Source: Bacillota bacterium (GTDB taxonomy: Bacteria > Bacillota > Clostridia > Christensenellales > CAG-138). From it: 20,138 nt of DNA. Positions 1 to 8,105 of the stretch are shown one piece after another. Location of the stretch: assembly GCA_023395595.1 (NCBI GenBank), contig JAEWYO010000067.1:1-20138 (forward strand), in the 5' to 3' direction. Within the stretch, counting starts at the first letter, position 1. The number at the start of each line of letters is the position of its first letter. The position numbers and the translations under genes were made by a program. The notes under the pieces were generated by a model, which was not told the DNA's origin, made no database searches, and worked only from the letters and a program-made list of their open reading frames with translations.

Positions 1-2
1 TC

Positions 3-167
3 GAGCGCCTGAGAAAGCTCTGTGAACAATACGGGATGCTGCAGATCAGCGGCGAGGACATCAACTCCCCCCGCCAGAAGTTTACGATTGAGAAGATGAA
101 GGAAGAACAGTTTTCGAATTTGGTTGAAAACACATGGGAACTCATTCGACACGAAAACGGCAGATAA
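3..167 (+). CDS. C-terminal fragment of a probable PHP-domain metal-dependent phosphoesterase (partial)
   Basis: An open frame enters from the left edge and stops with TAA at 165-167, giving the last 54 residues of a protein. The fragment contains the segment ISGEDINSPRQKF followed by an acidic, helical tail. From memory this resembles the C-terminus of PHP-family metal-dependent phosphoesterase-like proteins found in Clostridia sugar loci, but no catalytic motif is visible and the family call is tentative. The stop lies 38 bases before the next start on the same strand, so the two genes are probably co-transcribed. The role would be hydrolysis of a phosphorylated metabolite, by inference only. 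Confidence 0.5.
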   Translation, partial: ERLRKLCEQYGMLQISGEDINSPRQKFTIEKMKEEQFSNLVENTWELIRHENGR

Positions 168-205
168 AAACGCACTTTTGGGACAGAGCAAAAGGAGAAA
201 AAAGC

Positions 206-1465
206 ATGAAAACAAGAGCGGTTCGCCTGTATGGCGCGCACGATATCCGACTCGAAACGTTTGAACTCAGCCCCGTTGGCGACGACGGCGTGCGCTGCAA
301 GGTCATTTCGGACAGCCTCTGTATGAGCAGCTTCAAAGCCCTCGAACAAGGCGCGGCGCACAAGCGCGTGCCGGACGATGTCGCGACGAACCCGACGATC
401 ATCGGGCACGAGTTCTGCGGAATCATCGACGAGGTTGGCAAAAACTGGGCGCACAAATTCAAGAAGGGCGACGGGTTTGTGATCCAGCCCGCGCACTCCT
501 ACAAAGGTGCGCTGACCGCGCCGGGCTATTCCTTCCGCGAGTGCGGCGGCGACGCGACGTATGTCAACATCCCCTGGGAAACGCTGCATATGGACTGCCT
601 GCTGCCGTACAACAGCGATGTCTACTTCTACGGCTCGCTTGCCGAACCCATGAGCTGCATCATCGGGACATTCCACGCGATGTATCACACGCGCGACGGC
701 GAATACATCCACGACATGGGCATTGTGGAAGGCGGCAAGATGGCGCTGTTGGCGGGCGTCGGCCCGATGGGCTTAGGCGCAATCGACTACGCGCTGCATT
801 GTGACCGCAAGCCGAGCCTTCTGGTCGTAACTGACATCGACGATGCACGGCTGAACAGAGCCGCAAGCATCTATACCGTTGAGCACGCGAAAGCATGCGG
901 CGTGGAGCTGCACTATGTCAACACGGGCAAGCTGGAGAACCCGGCGGCCACCCTGCGCGAACTCTCTGGCGGAGAGGGCTACAACGACGTGATCTGTTTT
1001 GCGCCGGTGAAACCCGTGGTCGAGCAGAGCGACAGCATCCTCGCGGTGGACGGCTGCCTGAATTTCTTCGCAGGTCCGGCGGACACGCAATTCTCCGCTC
1101 TGATGAACTTCTATCATGTACACTACAGCCGCACGCACGTCGCCGCCACCAGCCACGGCAACACGGACGACATGCGCGAGGCGATCTCCATGATGAACGC
1201 GGGTCTTCTCAACCCCGCCGCAATGATTACGCACATCGGTGGGCTGGATTGCGTGGTTGAGACCACCAAGAACTTGCCGAAGATCCCCGGCGGCAAGAAG
1301 CTGATCTACACGCAGATCGACCTGCCCCTGACCGCGATCAACGACTTTGCCGAACTCGGCAAAACGAACCCGATGTTCACCAAACTCGACGAACTCGTCA
1401 AGTCCCACAACGGGCTCTGGAACGCGGAAGCGGAGAAGTATCTGCTTGGCGTGATGATGAAGTAA
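206..1465 (+). CDS. Zinc-dependent sugar/polyol dehydrogenase, L-sorbose-1-phosphate reductase (SorE) type
   Basis: This 419-residue enzyme belongs to the medium-chain dehydrogenase/reductase superfamily and should interconvert a sugar or sugar phosphate with a polyol in the cytoplasm. Catalytic zinc ligands are visible as Cys39, the GHE motif at 67-69 and Glu147. The Rossmann glycine motif is GVGPMGLG at 184-191. Asp210 at the end of the second strand (VVTD) suggests NAD(H) rather than NADP(H). The four-cysteine structural zinc lobe of classical alcohol dehydrogenases is absent, as in SorE-like proteins, whose sequence pattern (YGSLAEPMSCI, GTFHAMYHT) it closely follows. The start at 206 is chosen because AAAGGAG lies at 191-197 with good spacing; the frame stays open upstream to 134, but no ribosome site or homology supports a longer protein. 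The true substrate is not known. Confidence 0.85.
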   Translation: MKTRAVRLYGAHDIRLETFELSPVGDDGVRCKVISDSLCMSSFKALEQGAAHKRVPDDVATNPTIIGHEFCGIIDEVGKNWAHKFKKGDGFVIQPAHSYKGALTAPGYSFRECGGDATYVNIPWETLHMDCLLPYNSDVYFYGSLAEPMSCIIGTFHAMYHTRDGEYIHDMGIVEGGKMALLAGVGPMGLGAIDYALHCDRKPSLLVVTDIDDARLNRAASIYTVEHAKACGVELHYVNTGKLENPAATLRELSGGEGYNDVICFAPVKPVVEQSDSILAVDGCLNFFAGPADTQFSALMNFYHVHYSRTHVAATSHGNTDDMREAISMMNAGLLNPAAMITHIGGLDCVVETTKNLPKIPGGKKLIYTQIDLPLTAINDFAELGKTNPMFTKLDELVKSHNGLWNAEAEKYLLGVMMK

Positions 1466-1472
1466 CGAAATA

Positions 1473-1503
1473 CAGCAGGGATGACTTCGCGTCATCCCCG
1501 CTG
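1473..1503. terminator. Hairpin between convergent genes, possible bidirectional terminator
   Basis: A perfect 8-bp stem (GGGATGAC with GTCATCCC) closes a 5-base loop TTCGC. It extends by CAGC/GCTG after one mismatch. It lies between the dehydrogenase stop and the end of the convergent AraC-type gene. There is no long T tract on either side, so it is a weak intrinsic terminator at best and may simply prevent read-through of both transcripts. Confidence 0.55.
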
Positions 1504-1529
1504 TGCCTGACGGAAGAAAAAGTAAATTT

Positions 1530-2444
1530 TCAGTCGATTGTCTCGTAGGGTGCGGGTTCGCTGCCTTGATACCAGCGTTGGCGGTACATGCCGGGCGTAA
1601 TTCCCTCGTGCTGCTTGAACAGGCTGATGAAATGACCGATGTTGGAGATCCCAACGTCCATCGAAACCTGACTGATGGAGAGCTTCGTGGTGCGCAGCAG
1701 CTGCTTTGCGCGCGTCAATCTTGTCTGGATCAGATATTCGTTCGGCGAGAGGCCCATGTAGCGCTTGAAGAGCTTCTGAATGTAGAATTTATTGATAGAT
1801 AGCTTTTTGCTCAATACATCCAATGTAATTTGTTCGGTGTAGTGCGCGTTGATATAGGAACGCACATCGACAATGTATTCCGGCAACCGGCTCGCTTCTT
1901 TTTGATGCGACGCGGCGCTGATGCAGCGCGTCATCAGCAGGGTCAGCAGGCCGGACGCTTGAATATCGTCCAGCAGGTTGTTGTCCCCGTTTCGGTATAA
2001 TCCGATTAAGCTCTCCAGTGTACTGCGTACGGCGACATCCGCGTCGATACTCATCAGTGCGCTGCCGCCGTTTTGCGCGAGAAACAGCTCGTAATATGCT
2101 TTTGCGGTTTGCCCGTAGAAGTGAACCCAAAGAACCCGCCACTCACCGACCTCGGGCGCAGTTTTGTAGTATTGCGGTTTCTCGCAATCAATCCAGAATA
2201 ATTGCCCCGGTTTTACCGAGTATACATTGCCGTCGTACTCAAGGATTCCTTCGCCGGAAATACAGTATTTGATCAGATAGGACGGCAGGTTGGCACGGCG
2301 CGTAAAGTAGTTTCGTCCGGCGATAAAGTCGCCTAGTTCCTGCACATATGCCAGGTCACTCTTGGCAGTTTGGCTGGGTGTTGCGGTGATCCAAGTCGAG
2401 TGGTCATCTAGATCGAGCTGATAGCTTAATGAAACTTGATTCAT
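1530..2444 (-). CDS. AraC-family transcriptional regulator with N-terminal cupin sensor domain
   Basis: This 304-residue protein has an N-terminal beta-rich, AraC-binding (cupin) region at about 40-130, including GEGILEYDGNVYSVKPGQLFWID, and a C-terminal AraC/XylS DNA-binding region at about 190-291. The two helix-turn-helix units are near 206-228 (ITLDVLSKKLSINKFYIQKLFKR) and 255-277, followed by the typical GITPGMYRQRW ending. An AAGGAG ribosome site (plus-strand 2451-2456) precedes the start by six bases. It is transcribed divergently from the rhaM/ABC operon with 203 bp between starts, the usual arrangement for a local sugar-responsive activator. By inference it binds a sugar (rhamnose-like) and activates that operon. 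Several AraC-type sugar regulators exist, so no specific symbol is given. Confidence 0.9.
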   Translation of the reverse strand: MNQVSLSYQLDLDDHSTWITATPSQTAKSDLAYVQELGDFIAGRNYFTRRANLPSYLIKYCISGEGILEYDGNVYSVKPGQLFWIDCEKPQYYKTAPEVGEWRVLWVHFYGQTAKAYYELFLAQNGGSALMSIDADVAVRSTLESLIGLYRNGDNNLLDDIQASGLLTLLMTRCISAASHQKEASRLPEYIVDVRSYINAHYTEQITLDVLSKKLSINKFYIQKLFKRYMGLSPNEYLIQTRLTRAKQLLRTTKLSISQVSMDVGISNIGHFISLFKQHEGITPGMYRQRWYQGSEPAPYETID

Positions 2445-2459
2445 GGTGTTCTCCTTGTC

Positions 2460-2475
2460 AAGATTCCGTAATCTT
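2460..2475. promoter_or_regulatory. Small inverted repeat in the regulator leader
   Basis: A perfect 6-bp inverted repeat (AAGATT, spacer CCGT, AATCTT) lies just upstream of the regulator's ribosome site, within the divergent intergenic region. It could be an operator half-site pair or a short leader hairpin. AraC proteins more often use direct repeats, so the assignment is weak. Confidence 0.25.
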
Positions 2476-2491
2476 ACGCCAACTCAGGGAA

Positions 2492-2520
2492 GTGACAATG
2501 CATCAGAGAACGGATATTCT
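2492..2520 (+). promoter_or_regulatory. Candidate sigma-70-type promoter for the rhaM/ABC operon
   Basis: GTGACA at 2492-2497 matches the -35 consensus in five of six positions. It is spaced 17 bases from TATTCT at 2515-2520, which matches the -10 box in four of six. The rest of the region to rhaM (about 125 bases) would be an untranslated leader. The weak -10 box fits a promoter needing an activator such as the divergent AraC protein. Prediction by eye only. Confidence 0.35.
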
Positions 2521-2647
2521 AGTATTAATAGATCATTTAACATGTAAGTACTCAGAACTGCAAGCATCCAGATGCCGACCGGCAACATCAAATTCATCTA
2601 CACCATCATACCAATATTCTGCAATCTAATACAAGTAGGGTGATACA

Positions 2648-2962
2648 ATGGAACGTTTCACGTGGAAAGCATATATCCTTCCCGGCATGCTGGAAGAGTA
2701 TATCAAACGGCACGACGAGATTTGGCCGGAAATGACGCAAGTGCTCCATGATGCCGGCATTCGAAACTATACCATCTGGACGACAGGCGAAGAATTGTTT
2801 GGCTACTATGAATGCGACAGCGTAGCATATGCAGCAAAGGTGCAGCGCGAGAGCGAAGTCGTTGCCCGCTGGAACGTTTATATGAAGGATGTTATGATCA
2901 TGGCAACCGATCCGGCGACCGGAGAGCCGCAAATGCTCAGGCAGGTGTTTCTGCACGGTTGA
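2648..2962 (+). CDS. rhaM: L-rhamnose mutarotase
   Basis: This 104-residue protein has the full length of the RhaM/YiiL family, a dimeric ferredoxin-fold enzyme that interconverts alpha and beta anomers of L-rhamnose in the cytoplasm (EC 5.1.3.32). Tyr18 and His22 in the segment EEYIKRHDEIWPEM match the active-site region of the E. coli enzyme. The later RWNVYMKDVM segment matches the family RWxxYMxDVM signature. The start codon follows a weak GTAGGGTG ribosome site. It is the first gene of the operon encoding the ABC importer, which strengthens the view that the imported substrate is rhamnose or a related 6-deoxy sugar. Confidence 0.93.
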   Translation: MERFTWKAYILPGMLEEYIKRHDEIWPEMTQVLHDAGIRNYTIWTTGEELFGYYECDSVAYAAKVQRESEVVARWNVYMKDVMIMATDPATGEPQMLRQVFLHG

Positions 2963-3012
2963 GCCACCAAGCATGACGCAATCATTGATCCAAGGATCTC
3001 GGAGGACATGAA

Positions 3013-4527
3013 ATGTCTCAGTACATTCTCGAATTATGCAATATCACGAAGATTTTTCCGGGTGTCAAAGCCCTGGACGGCGTGAACTTTCAGCTCAAAG
3101 CAGGAGAGATTCACGCGCTGATGGGCGAGAACGGCGCGGGGAAGTCCACGTTTATTAAAGTCATCACCGGCGTTCACCACGCCGAGGGCGGCACGATGTT
3201 TCTCGACGGAAAAAAGGTTGAGTTCAAAACACCGCTGGATGCGCAGCGCGCAGGAATTGCCGCAATCTATCAGCACGTGACGAGCTATCCGCACCTGAGC
3301 GTTGCGGAGAACATCTTCATGGGGCATGAATCCGTCAAGGGCGGCATGATCCAATGGAAAGAGATGCACAAGCGTGCGGATGCGCTGCTCAAACGCCTGA
3401 ATGCCGAGTTTTCTTCCGCCGCGCTGATGAGCTCCCTTTCCGTGGCGCAGCAGCAGATGGTCGAGATCGCCAAGGCGCTCTCGATGGATGCGCGTATCAT
3501 CATCATGGACGAACCCACCGCTGCTTTAACGCGCGGAGAATCGGAAGAACTGTATCGCATCAGCGAGAAATTGCGCGACGAGGGGAAATCAATCATCTTT
3601 ATCTCCCACCGGTTGGAGGATATGTATCGCCTCGCGTCCCGCGTCACCGTATTTCGCGATGCAAACTATATCGGCACCTACGACGTTGCCCAGATTACAC
3701 CGCCGGAATTGATCAAGGCGATGGTTGGTCGCGAAATCAAGGAACTCTTCCCCAAGCCGGAGGTTGAGATCGGCGAAGAAGTGCTTCGCGTTGAGCATCT
3801 CACCCGGGCGGGATATTTCCGCGATGTGTCCTTCAACGTTCGTGCGGGCGAGATCGTCGGGTTTACGGGTCTGGTCGGCGCGGGCCGAACGGAAGTGATG
3901 CAAGCGCTTTTCGGCATCGAACGGTATGATGCGGGCAAGATTTTATTTGAAGGAAAAGAAATTCATATCCACCGCCCTCAGGACGCAATGCGGCGCGGCA
4001 TCGGCCTTTTGACAGAAGATCGTCAGGAATGCGGGTTGATACTCGATTGGGGCATCGGTGCGAATATTACGCTTCCGGAACTGCGCAAGTATACCAAGCG
4101 TCATGTGACCAACGAAAAAGTGGAAAACATTGCCGCAAAACAGCTTGCCGAGAGTGTCGATGTCAAAGCGGTTACCATTTATGACAAAGCCAGTTCGCTC
4201 TCCGGCGGCAATCAACAGAAGGTCGTCGTTGCAAAGGCGCTTGGCAGCGAGCTCAAGCTCCTGATCATGGACGAACCGACCAAGGGCGTGGACGTCGGCG
4301 CCAAAGCCGCAATCTACGAAATCATGGGTGAATTGGCCAAGCAAGGGCTGGCGATCATCATGGTTTCTTCTGAGATGCCGGAGATACTCGGCATGAGCGA
4401 TCGTGTCTATGTCATGTGTGATGGCAGAGTGACGGGCGAACTCGGGCGCATTGCCGCCTCGCAGGAGAAAATCCTCGAGATGGCGATGGCGAAGCACCAC
4501 CATGCCGCCCATGCGCAAGGAGAATGA
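3013..4527 (+). CDS. Sugar ABC transporter ATP-binding protein, double-domain (RbsA/RhaT type)
   Basis: This 504-residue cytoplasmic ATPase powers a CUT2-family sugar importer. The first nucleotide-binding domain carries Walker A GENGAGKST at 38-46, Q-loop Gln87, signature LSVAQQQ at 142-148, Walker B IIIMDEPT at 162-169 and H-loop His199. The second domain has the degenerate Walker A GLVGAGRTE (286-294), signature LSGGNQQ (396-402) and Walker B LLIMDEPT (416-423). A weakened second Walker A is normal for RbsA-like proteins. The Q-loop region reads YQHVTSYPHLSVAENIFMGHE, unlike the YQE form of RbsA. A GGAGG site at 3001-3005 supports this start. The gene follows rhaM by 50 bases and overlaps the next gene's earliest possible start. 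Context and family point to the rhamnose importer, but specificity lies in the binding protein. Confidence 0.93.
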   Translation: MSQYILELCNITKIFPGVKALDGVNFQLKAGEIHALMGENGAGKSTFIKVITGVHHAEGGTMFLDGKKVEFKTPLDAQRAGIAAIYQHVTSYPHLSVAENIFMGHESVKGGMIQWKEMHKRADALLKRLNAEFSSAALMSSLSVAQQQMVEIAKALSMDARIIIMDEPTAALTRGESEELYRISEKLRDEGKSIIFISHRLEDMYRLASRVTVFRDANYIGTYDVAQITPPELIKAMVGREIKELFPKPEVEIGEEVLRVEHLTRAGYFRDVSFNVRAGEIVGFTGLVGAGRTEVMQALFGIERYDAGKILFEGKEIHIHRPQDAMRRGIGLLTEDRQECGLILDWGIGANITLPELRKYTKRHVTNEKVENIAAKQLAESVDVKAVTIYDKASSLSGGNQQKVVVAKALGSELKLLIMDEPTKGVDVGAKAAIYEIMGELAKQGLAIIMVSSEMPEILGMSDRVYVMCDGRVTGELGRIAASQEKILEMAMAKHHHAAHAQGE

Positions 4528-4529
4528 AC

Positions 4530-5537
4530 ATGCAAAGCCAGATGAAAAGCCTTGTAAAAAAGCTCAGGAGTTCGCGTGAACTCAGCCTGTTTCTGGTGCT
4601 TGCGATCCTTTGTGTCGCCGTTCAGCTTCGCAACAACTCGTTTTTAACCGCAAAGACCATCAACGACATGCTCAAGAATTACTCGACGACGATCACGCTC
4701 TCGCTGGGCATGATGAGCGTGCTTCTCATCGGAGGCATCGACATCTCGGTTGCCTCGTCGCTAGCGTTTTCGGGTATGTGTGCGTCACTCATGATGCGCG
4801 ATGGCGTTTACTCCTCAACGTTGATCATGTTCCTCGTGAGCGTCGGCATCGGCATGTGCTGTGGCATGATCGTCGGCCTTGTGATCACAAAGGGCAAGGT
4901 TCTGCCGATCATCGCGACGCTGGGTTTGACGAATATCTTCCGCGGTGCCACCTACATCGTCTCCGGCAGCCGCTGGGTTTCCGCCTATCAGTTTCAGAGC
5001 ACGTTTAAGCAGTTTGCACAGACCAACACGTTATCCTTCGGGTTGGTGAACAATCTGGTCTTTATTACAATCGTTTGCTATGCCGTGTTCTTTGTGGTTA
5101 TGAAGTGGACGCGGTTCGGCCGCAGAATCTATGCTGTCGGGTCCAATCCGGAAGCAGCGGCTGTCAGCGGCATCAACATCAACGCAATCAAGTTTGCCGT
5201 TTACAGTATGGCGGGCGCGTTTGCGGGACTCACGGGAGCCATGTATACCGCGCTTTATGCCAGCGCGCAGAGCGATATGGGTATGGGCATGGAGATGGAT
5301 GTCATCGCGGCGTGCGTCATCGGCGGTGTGAGCCTCAACGGCGGGCAGGGAAGTGTCGTGGGCGTTCTGCTTGGCGCGCTGACCATGGCTGTCATCGGTA
5401 AAGCGCTTCCGCTCATTGGCGTTTCGCAATTCTGGCAGACAGCGATCAAAGGGCTGATCATACTGACCGCAATTATCATCAACGTCATCACACAGCGGAT
5501 GATGCGCAAGAACGCCCTGAAAGAGAGGGAAATCTGA
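4530..5537 (+). CDS. Sugar ABC transporter permease, RbsC/RhaP type (first permease)
   Basis: This is an integral membrane permease of the CUT2 (branched-chain amino acid/ribose) family with many hydrophobic segments spread over its length. The family motif GGIDISVAS lies at about 68-76 and the cytoplasmic ATPase-contact loop VGSNPEAAAVSGI at about 203-215. Two ATGs are possible, at 4524 and 4530. The AAGGAG at 4517-4522 is correctly spaced only for 4530, giving 335 residues. The 4524 start would overlap the ATPase stop as ATGA and add two residues. Two different permease genes side by side imply a heterodimeric channel, as in the rhamnose RhaPQ system. Confidence 0.92.
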   Translation: MQSQMKSLVKKLRSSRELSLFLVLAILCVAVQLRNNSFLTAKTINDMLKNYSTTITLSLGMMSVLLIGGIDISVASSLAFSGMCASLMMRDGVYSSTLIMFLVSVGIGMCCGMIVGLVITKGKVLPIIATLGLTNIFRGATYIVSGSRWVSAYQFQSTFKQFAQTNTLSFGLVNNLVFITIVCYAVFFVVMKWTRFGRRIYAVGSNPEAAAVSGININAIKFAVYSMAGAFAGLTGAMYTALYASAQSDMGMGMEMDVIAACVIGGVSLNGGQGSVVGVLLGALTMAVIGKALPLIGVSQFWQTAIKGLIILTAIIINVITQRMMRKNALKEREI

Positions 5538-5539
5538 GT

Positions 5540-6565
5540 ATGACGACCCAAGTAAAGCGTAACATTATCATCGAAAAAGAAAAATCACTGAAGTCCCTCT
5601 TCCTGCGTTGGGAGACGCTCCTAGTCATTCTGTTTATCGTCGTAAACATCATGAACGCGAGCATCTCCAAGAACTATTTGAATGCCGCAAACCTGTTTAC
5701 CGCCATCAGCACATTTCTGGTCAAGGGTTTTATCGCGTTTCCGATGGCCTATATCCTCGTGCTGGGTGATATCGACCTTTCCGTTGGTTCGACTGTTGCG
5801 TTGAGTGCAACACTCCTCGGCGTTTCGTACAACGCGGGGCTTCCAATGGGGGTTGCGGTTGTGATCGCGCTGCTCTGCGGAACGCTCTGCGGCCTTATCA
5901 ACGGCATTATCCTCACGAAGTTTACGGAACTTGCTTCCATGATTGTCACGCTCGGAACGATGACGCTCTACCGCGGTATCGCGGAGATGATTCTGGGTTC
6001 ACAGAGCACCGGCGGCCTGCAGAACGTAACTTGGTTTTACAACCTGTATTACGCAAGAATCGGCGTTGTTCCGGTCATCTTCATCGTCTTTTGCGCCCTT
6101 GCGGTTGTCTTCGGGTTTGTGCTGCACAAAACCACGTTTGGACGCTATCTCTACGCAATCGGCAATAGCCGCGTCGTAGCGCATTACTCCGGCATTCCCG
6201 TCCAGACCATCCGCCTGATTTGCTTCACGCTGGTGGGTCTCGTCTGTGGTATTTCGGCGATCTATTATGCCAGCTGGATGGGTACGGTTCGCTTCGACAT
6301 CGCAACCGGTTATGAGCTGGAGGCGATCTCCATGGTCGTGCTCGGCGGTATTTCGACCGCTGGCGGCAAGGGGAACTTCCCCGGAACAGTAATTTCAATC
6401 TTCACCATCGGATTGCTTAAATACGGTCTTGGCCTGATCAACGTGAATTCGCAAACAATCCTGATGATCATCGGCGCAATCTTGATCGTCGTGGTTACCA
6501 TTCCGAACATCCGCGTGCAGAAAAACGCAATGAAGGCGGTCAAACCGACCACGAAGGCTTGCTAA
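5540..6565 (+). CDS. Sugar ABC transporter permease, RbsC/RhaQ type (second permease)
   Basis: This 341-residue membrane protein belongs to the same family as its upstream neighbour, with the motif GDIDLSVGS at 76-84 and the contact loop IGNSRVVAHYSGIP near 206-219. The short basic cytoplasmic N-terminus precedes the first hydrophobic segment at about residue 26. It begins two bases after the stop of the first permease, behind a GAGGG site, so the two are almost certainly translated from one message and pair in the membrane. The binding-protein gene is separated from it by a 314-base gap. Confidence 0.92.
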   Translation: MTTQVKRNIIIEKEKSLKSLFLRWETLLVILFIVVNIMNASISKNYLNAANLFTAISTFLVKGFIAFPMAYILVLGDIDLSVGSTVALSATLLGVSYNAGLPMGVAVVIALLCGTLCGLINGIILTKFTELASMIVTLGTMTLYRGIAEMILGSQSTGGLQNVTWFYNLYYARIGVVPVIFIVFCALAVVFGFVLHKTTFGRYLYAIGNSRVVAHYSGIPVQTIRLICFTLVGLVCGISAIYYASWMGTVRFDIATGYELEAISMVVLGGISTAGGKGNFPGTVISIFTIGLLKYGLGLINVNSQTILMIIGAILIVVVTIPNIRVQKNAMKAVKPTTKAC

Positions 6566-6787
6566 CGACCAGTACCATTCTCTGAAATGGCGTCGCACCA
6601 GGAACAAGCGACAACGACCAACGTACATCCAAAACATCAACAATAGCAAGGGAAGAACGCACCGGAACGAGGGGCTTTGGCTACTAATCCCCAAAATCCA
6701 ACCGCCTAAGGCGGGTTCTTCTCTACACAACGAAACCAATCTGATTTGTAAGCCGAACATGCTTGGAAAACAAAATTCTGAATTCTA
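6566..6787 (+). other. Intergenic segment between permease and binding-protein genes
   Basis: No credible gene is seen. The segment includes a short CCATT/AATGG hairpin just after the permease stop and a GC-rich hairpin near 6701-6716. Its 3' end becomes AT-rich and contains AAACAAAAT at 6768-6776, a motif found again inside both copies of the tandem repeat that follows. It may hold a separate promoter or mRNA processing signals that set binding-protein expression above that of the membrane components. Confidence 0.4.
6701..6720 (+). terminator. Weak hairpin terminator or attenuator after the permease genes
   Basis: CCGCC at 6702-6706 pairs with GGCGG at 6710-6714 around a three-base loop, followed by the pyrimidine-rich GTTCTTCTCT. 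The stem is short and the T tract interrupted, so this is more likely a partial terminator or 3' stability element than a full stop. Confidence 0.35.
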
Positions 6788-6860
6788 ATATGTACGTCAA
6801 AAGCGTTCATATAAACAAAATCCAGATATGTACGCCATAAGGCGTTCATATAAACAAAAT
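6788..6860 (+). repeat. Two-copy tandem repeat upstream of the binding-protein gene
   Basis: Two near-identical units, 6788-6821 (34 nt) and 6826-6860 (35 nt), are separated by CCAG, giving a 38-base period. Both begin ATATGTACG and end GCGTTCATATAAACAAAAT. The second copy contains the perfect hairpin ACGCC-ATAA-GGCGT (6832-6845); the first has lost that symmetry. Each also contains GTTCATATAAAC, a 12-base palindrome with one mismatched pair, which could be an operator. The second unit ends directly before the AAGGAAGGGA ribosome site, so the repeat probably lies in the 5' leader or overlaps the promoter. Confidence 0.7.
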
Positions 6861-6879
6861 AAGGAAGGGAATCAAAATC

Positions 6880-7950
6880 ATGAAAAAACTGATTGCAATC
6901 GTTCTCTGTCTGGCAACAGTGTTCGCTCTGGTTGCCTGCACGCAGTCCGCAGCGCCTGCTGCCGCTGCCCCCGCTACTGAGGAAGCAGCTGCTCCTGCTG
7001 CCGCCGATGCTGCGCAGACGTATGCGATTATTACGAAGTCTGCCGGCAACCCGTACAACGAGAGAGAAGCATCCGGCTTTGAAGAAGCGATCAAAGCAGC
7101 CGGCTACACCGCGATCATCAAGCACCCCGCCGAGATCACCGCTGAAGCACAGATCACGTTGATCAACGAGCTCGTGGCGCAGGGCGTCTCCGGTATCGCC
7201 GTTGCCGCAAACGACAAGGACGCTCTGGAAACCGCGCTCAAGGCCGCCATGGCCGCAGGCATCAAGGTTGTCTCGCTTGACTCCTCCGTCAACCCCGCGA
7301 GCCGCCTCACCCACATCAACCAGGCTGGTGTCCAGCAGGTTGCCCAGGCTCTGGCGGATGCCGTGCTTGATCTGACCAAGGGCGAAGGCGACTGGGCAAT
7401 CCTGTCCGCAACGTCCACCGCTTCCAACCAGAACGCTTGGATCGAAGCCCAGAAAGAGATCATGAAGGGCGACAAATACAGCAAGCTGAACCTCGTTGAA
7501 GTTGCCTATGGCGATGACGAGTATCAGAAGTCTGTTGACCAGACTCAGGCTCTGCTCCAGAACTACCCGAACCTGAAGGTTATCTGCGCACCGACCACCG
7601 TCGGTATCGCCGCCGCTTCCAAGGTCATCACGGATGCCGGCCTGCAGGGCAAAGTCATCGTGACCGGCCTCGGCCTCCCGTCCGAGATGGCGGAATTCAT
7701 GGGCGCCGGCACCGTTGCCTGCCCGTACATGTTCCTCTGGAACCCCATCGATGTCGGCCGTGTTGCAGCCTACGCGCTGGTTGAGATGGTCAACGGCAGC
7801 CTGACCGGCGAACTTGGCCAGACCTTCACCGCTGCCAACGGCACCACCTATACCGTCACCGAAGCGGGCGACGGCGGCACGGAAATCATCATTGGGCCGC
7901 CATTTGCCTTCACCGCGGACAACATCGCAGAGTGGAAGACCGTCTATTAA
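6880..7950 (+). CDS. Sugar-binding lipoprotein of ABC transporter, RhaS type
   Basis: This 356-residue extracytoplasmic solute-binding protein has a lipoprotein signal peptide: basic MKK, a hydrophobic core and the lipobox LVAC with Cys20 as the lipidated residue. An Ala/Pro/Glu-rich linker (about 21-46) tethers it to the membrane. The mature part is a periplasmic-binding type I (RbsB-like) fold with sequence typical of RhaS, for example ISGIA-type VAANDKDALETALKAAMAAGIKV and the LDSSVNP segment. It captures the sugar and delivers it to the two permeases encoded upstream. AAGGAAGGGA at 6861-6870 precedes the start. A strong terminator follows. Rhamnose is the likeliest ligand given rhaM, but related sugars cannot be excluded. 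Confidence 0.9.
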   Translation: MKKLIAIVLCLATVFALVACTQSAAPAAAAPATEEAAAPAAADAAQTYAIITKSAGNPYNEREASGFEEAIKAAGYTAIIKHPAEITAEAQITLINELVAQGVSGIAVAANDKDALETALKAAMAAGIKVVSLDSSVNPASRLTHINQAGVQQVAQALADAVLDLTKGEGDWAILSATSTASNQNAWIEAQKEIMKGDKYSKLNLVEVAYGDDEYQKSVDQTQALLQNYPNLKVICAPTTVGIAAASKVITDAGLQGKVIVTGLGLPSEMAEFMGAGTVACPYMFLWNPIDVGRVAAYALVEMVNGSLTGELGQTFTAANGTTYTVTEAGDGGTEIIIGPPFAFTADNIAEWKTVY

Positions 7951-7976
7951 TCCAAACCAGATTCGCATTTGCACAA

Positions 7977-8015
7977 GCGGGGGCAGGCAGTCTTGCCTGC
8001 TCCCGCTGCTTTTTT
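7977..8015 (+). terminator. Strong rho-independent terminator after the binding-protein gene
   Basis: A 13-bp stem (7977-7989 with 7994-8006, one G-T pair) closes the four-base loop GTCT and is followed after TGC by six T residues at 8010-8015. This ends the rhaM-ABC transcript and indicates that the isomerase gene downstream has its own promoter or depends on read-through. Confidence 0.93.
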
Positions 8016-8051
8016 CAACAGAGGCACGATCAGAAAAACAATGCCACATAA

Positions 8052-8068
8052 CATGCGAAAGTCGCATG
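8052..8068 (+). promoter_or_regulatory. Perfect hairpin in the isomerase leader
   Basis: CATGCGA and TCGCATG form a perfect 7-bp inverted repeat around AAG, between the upstream terminator and the isomerase ribosome site. It has no T tract, so it may be an operator or an mRNA leader hairpin rather than a terminator. Confidence 0.4.
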
Positions 8069-8105
8069 AGCCAGCCGAATGAGTTCGACGGGAGGAAACA
8101 CACAG

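Noticed and set aside
773..1654. Minus-strand open frame of 293 codons over the dehydrogenase
   Set aside because: It overlaps the conserved dehydrogenase and the end of the AraC gene, has no ribosome site and no recognisable domain.
2429..2629. Small plus-strand open frame in the divergent regulatory region
   Set aside because: It overlaps the regulator's start and the predicted promoter, and its composition does not look coding.
2639..2649. TGATACAAT as an extended -10 promoter at the rhaM start
   Set aside because: The same string occurs before cas3 and in the 9730 hairpin, but here it overlaps the rhaM start codon, so it cannot drive that gene with a normal leader. Most likely chance.
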